This document shows, piece after piece, positions 63,245 through 64,000 of a stretch of DNA of 64,000 bases; the stretch's first letter is position 1; the number at the start of each line of letters is the position of its first letter. Below the pieces are notes generated by a model. The model searched no databases. It saw only the letters and a program-made list of their open reading frames with translations, and was not told the origin of the DNA. The translations under genes were made by a program, and so were the position numbers. This DNA is from Paenibacillus sp. GM2. Its GTDB lineage: Bacteria; Bacillota; Bacilli; Paenibacillales; Paenibacillaceae. The stretch spans positions 518,305 through 582,304 of the forward strand of contig NZ_LN831279.1 in assembly GCF_900069005.2 (NCBI RefSeq), read 5' to 3'.

Positions 63245-64000
63245 ATGGATAAGAAGTGGCATATTGAGAGTAAGCTGGCACAAATCGGCTCGGTGGAGGA
63301 ACCGGTGACGGGAGCGGTGAATTATCCGATTTACCAAGCAACGGCGTTTCGTCATCCGCGACTTGGCCAGAGCACGGGATTCGATTATGCGCGGACAAAG
63401 AGCCCGACCCGGGCGGTGCTTGAGCAAGCGGCGGCTGAATTGGAATGCGGAGATGCCGGGTTTGCCTGTAGCTCCGGTATGGCGGCACTGCAGACGGTAT
63501 TTATGATGTTCGCCCAAGGCGATCACTTGATCGTATCGCTTGATTTGTACGGGGGTACATATCGGCTGCTTGAACGGATATTGACGAAATTTGGAGTCAC
63601 GGCCTCCTATGTGGACACGAATGATCTGGATGAGCTGGAGAGCGTACGTCAGCCGAATACAAAGGCTGTGTTCATCGAGACGCCGACGAATCCATTGATG
63701 ATGGTGACCGATATCGGTAAGGTAGGCAGCTGGGCAAAGCAGCATCAATTGCTGACCATCGTCGATAATACGCTGCTAACGCCGTATTTCCAGCGGCCGC
63801 TTGAGCTTGGCGCAGACATTGTAGTTCATAGCGCGACAAAATATTTGGGCGGGCACAATGATGTATTGGCCGGAATTATTGTGACCAAAGGGGAGGTATT
63901 GTCTGCCGAGATGTTCTTCCTGCACAATTCTCTGGGCGCTGTGCTGAGCCCTTCTGATAGCTATCAGCTGATGAGAGGAATGAAGACGCTGGCGCTGCGG
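63245..64000 (+). CDS. Cystathionine gamma-synthase / O-acetylhomoserine thiolyase (MetI-like), 3' end clipped
   Basis: 252 visible residues, open to the window end. PLP-dependent Cys/Met metabolism family: YQATAFRHP, YARTKSPTRAVLEQAAAELE, ACSSGMAALQ, FIETPTNPLMM, DNTLLTPYFQRP and the PLP lysine in VHSATKYLGGHNDVLAG. The LG-G-TYRLL and N-SLGAVLSP lines fit the MetI type. GAGGGGAAAG precedes ATG 63245, 35 bases after metA; it would use the O-acetylhomoserine from MetA. Same S-box transcript. Confidence 0.92.
   Translation, partial: MDKKWHIESKLAQIGSVEEPVTGAVNYPIYQATAFRHPRLGQSTGFDYARTKSPTRAVLEQAAAELECGDAGFACSSGMAALQTVFMMFAQGDHLIVSLDLYGGTYRLLERILTKFGVTASYVDTNDLDELESVRQPNTKAVFIETPTNPLMMVTDIGKVGSWAKQHQLLTIVDNTLLTPYFQRPLELGADIVVHSATKYLGGHNDVLAGIIVTKGEVLSAEMFFLHNSLGAVLSPSDSYQLMRGMKTLALR

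Overview
The window looks like a chromosomal segment of a spore-forming Firmicute, most likely a Paenibacillus. Pointers are a CotF-type coat protein pair, a Spo0E-family phosphatase, T-box, S-box and L20 leaders, MnmL/MnmM, a bacterial NO synthase, and AGGAGG-type ribosome binding sites with frequent TTG/GTG starts. It is mostly a housekeeping and biosynthetic region. No prophage, CRISPR array or large island was seen. The clear mobile element is one IS3-family (IS150-group-like) copy.

Layout. 1-4.2 kb: recQ (5' clipped), a B12/radical-SAM gene, a VOC protein and a small zinc-ribbon/HTH protein. 4.2-7.2 kb: nos and a membrane protein, flanked on both sides by four-unit inverted repeats. 7.2-12.9 kb: lipase-like hydrolase, the mnmL-mnmM tRNA-wobble operon, trmB, and a glycolipid glycosyltransferase with a PAP2 phosphatase. 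13.4-16.6 kb: a GT2 gene, the L20-leader infC-rpmI-rplT operon (infC starts with ATT) and a Gly/Tyr-rich protein. 17.2-26.1 kb: a Leu T-box, ilvB-ilvN-ilvC-leuA, then gldA, a methyltransferase and a detached leuB. 26.2-31.6 kb: peroxiredoxin, a Cys-rich protein, codBA behind a PyrR-type attenuator, and an orphan PAS histidine kinase. 31.7-33.4 kb: the IS, sitting in the loop of the kinase terminator. 33.4-36.0 kb: Fur-box/feoA-feoB with a FeoB-associated protein. 36-39.7 kb: an aldolase-type enzyme, a GGDEF/EAL protein, and tRNA-Gly and tRNA-Pro. 39.8-49.8 kb: a Phe T-box with pheST, a ZapA-domain protein with a very long repeat-built coiled coil, a CuA-like lipoprotein, a YvlD-like protein, mutS2 and a 27-codon ORF. 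49.9-58.6 kb: zinc-ribbon protein, FAD oxidoreductase, tandem 170-bp repeats, coat proteins, Lrp regulator plus aminotransferase, Spo0E-like, cobalamin adenosyltransferase, RluA-type synthase, ArsC-like protein, 5'-3' exonuclease and a modB remnant. 58.7-64 kb: DUF3055 protein, HRDC protein, corA with a structured leader, and an S-box in front of metA and a clipped cystathionine gamma-synthase gene.

The best candidates for something undescribed are (i) the ZapA protein with about 650 residues of coiled coil, including seven 35-residue (five-heptad) repeats; (ii) a dispersed element of about 170-190 bp with inverted ends (tandem pair at 51.8-52.1 kb, diverged copies at 60.2 and 62.0 kb, the last lying between the S-box terminator and metA); and (iii) the two-forward/two-reverse repeat cassette flanking the nos gene pair. 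Regulation by attenuation recurs: two T-boxes, an S-box, an L20 leader, a PyrR site, and unassigned structured leaders before corA and between ilvN and ilvC.
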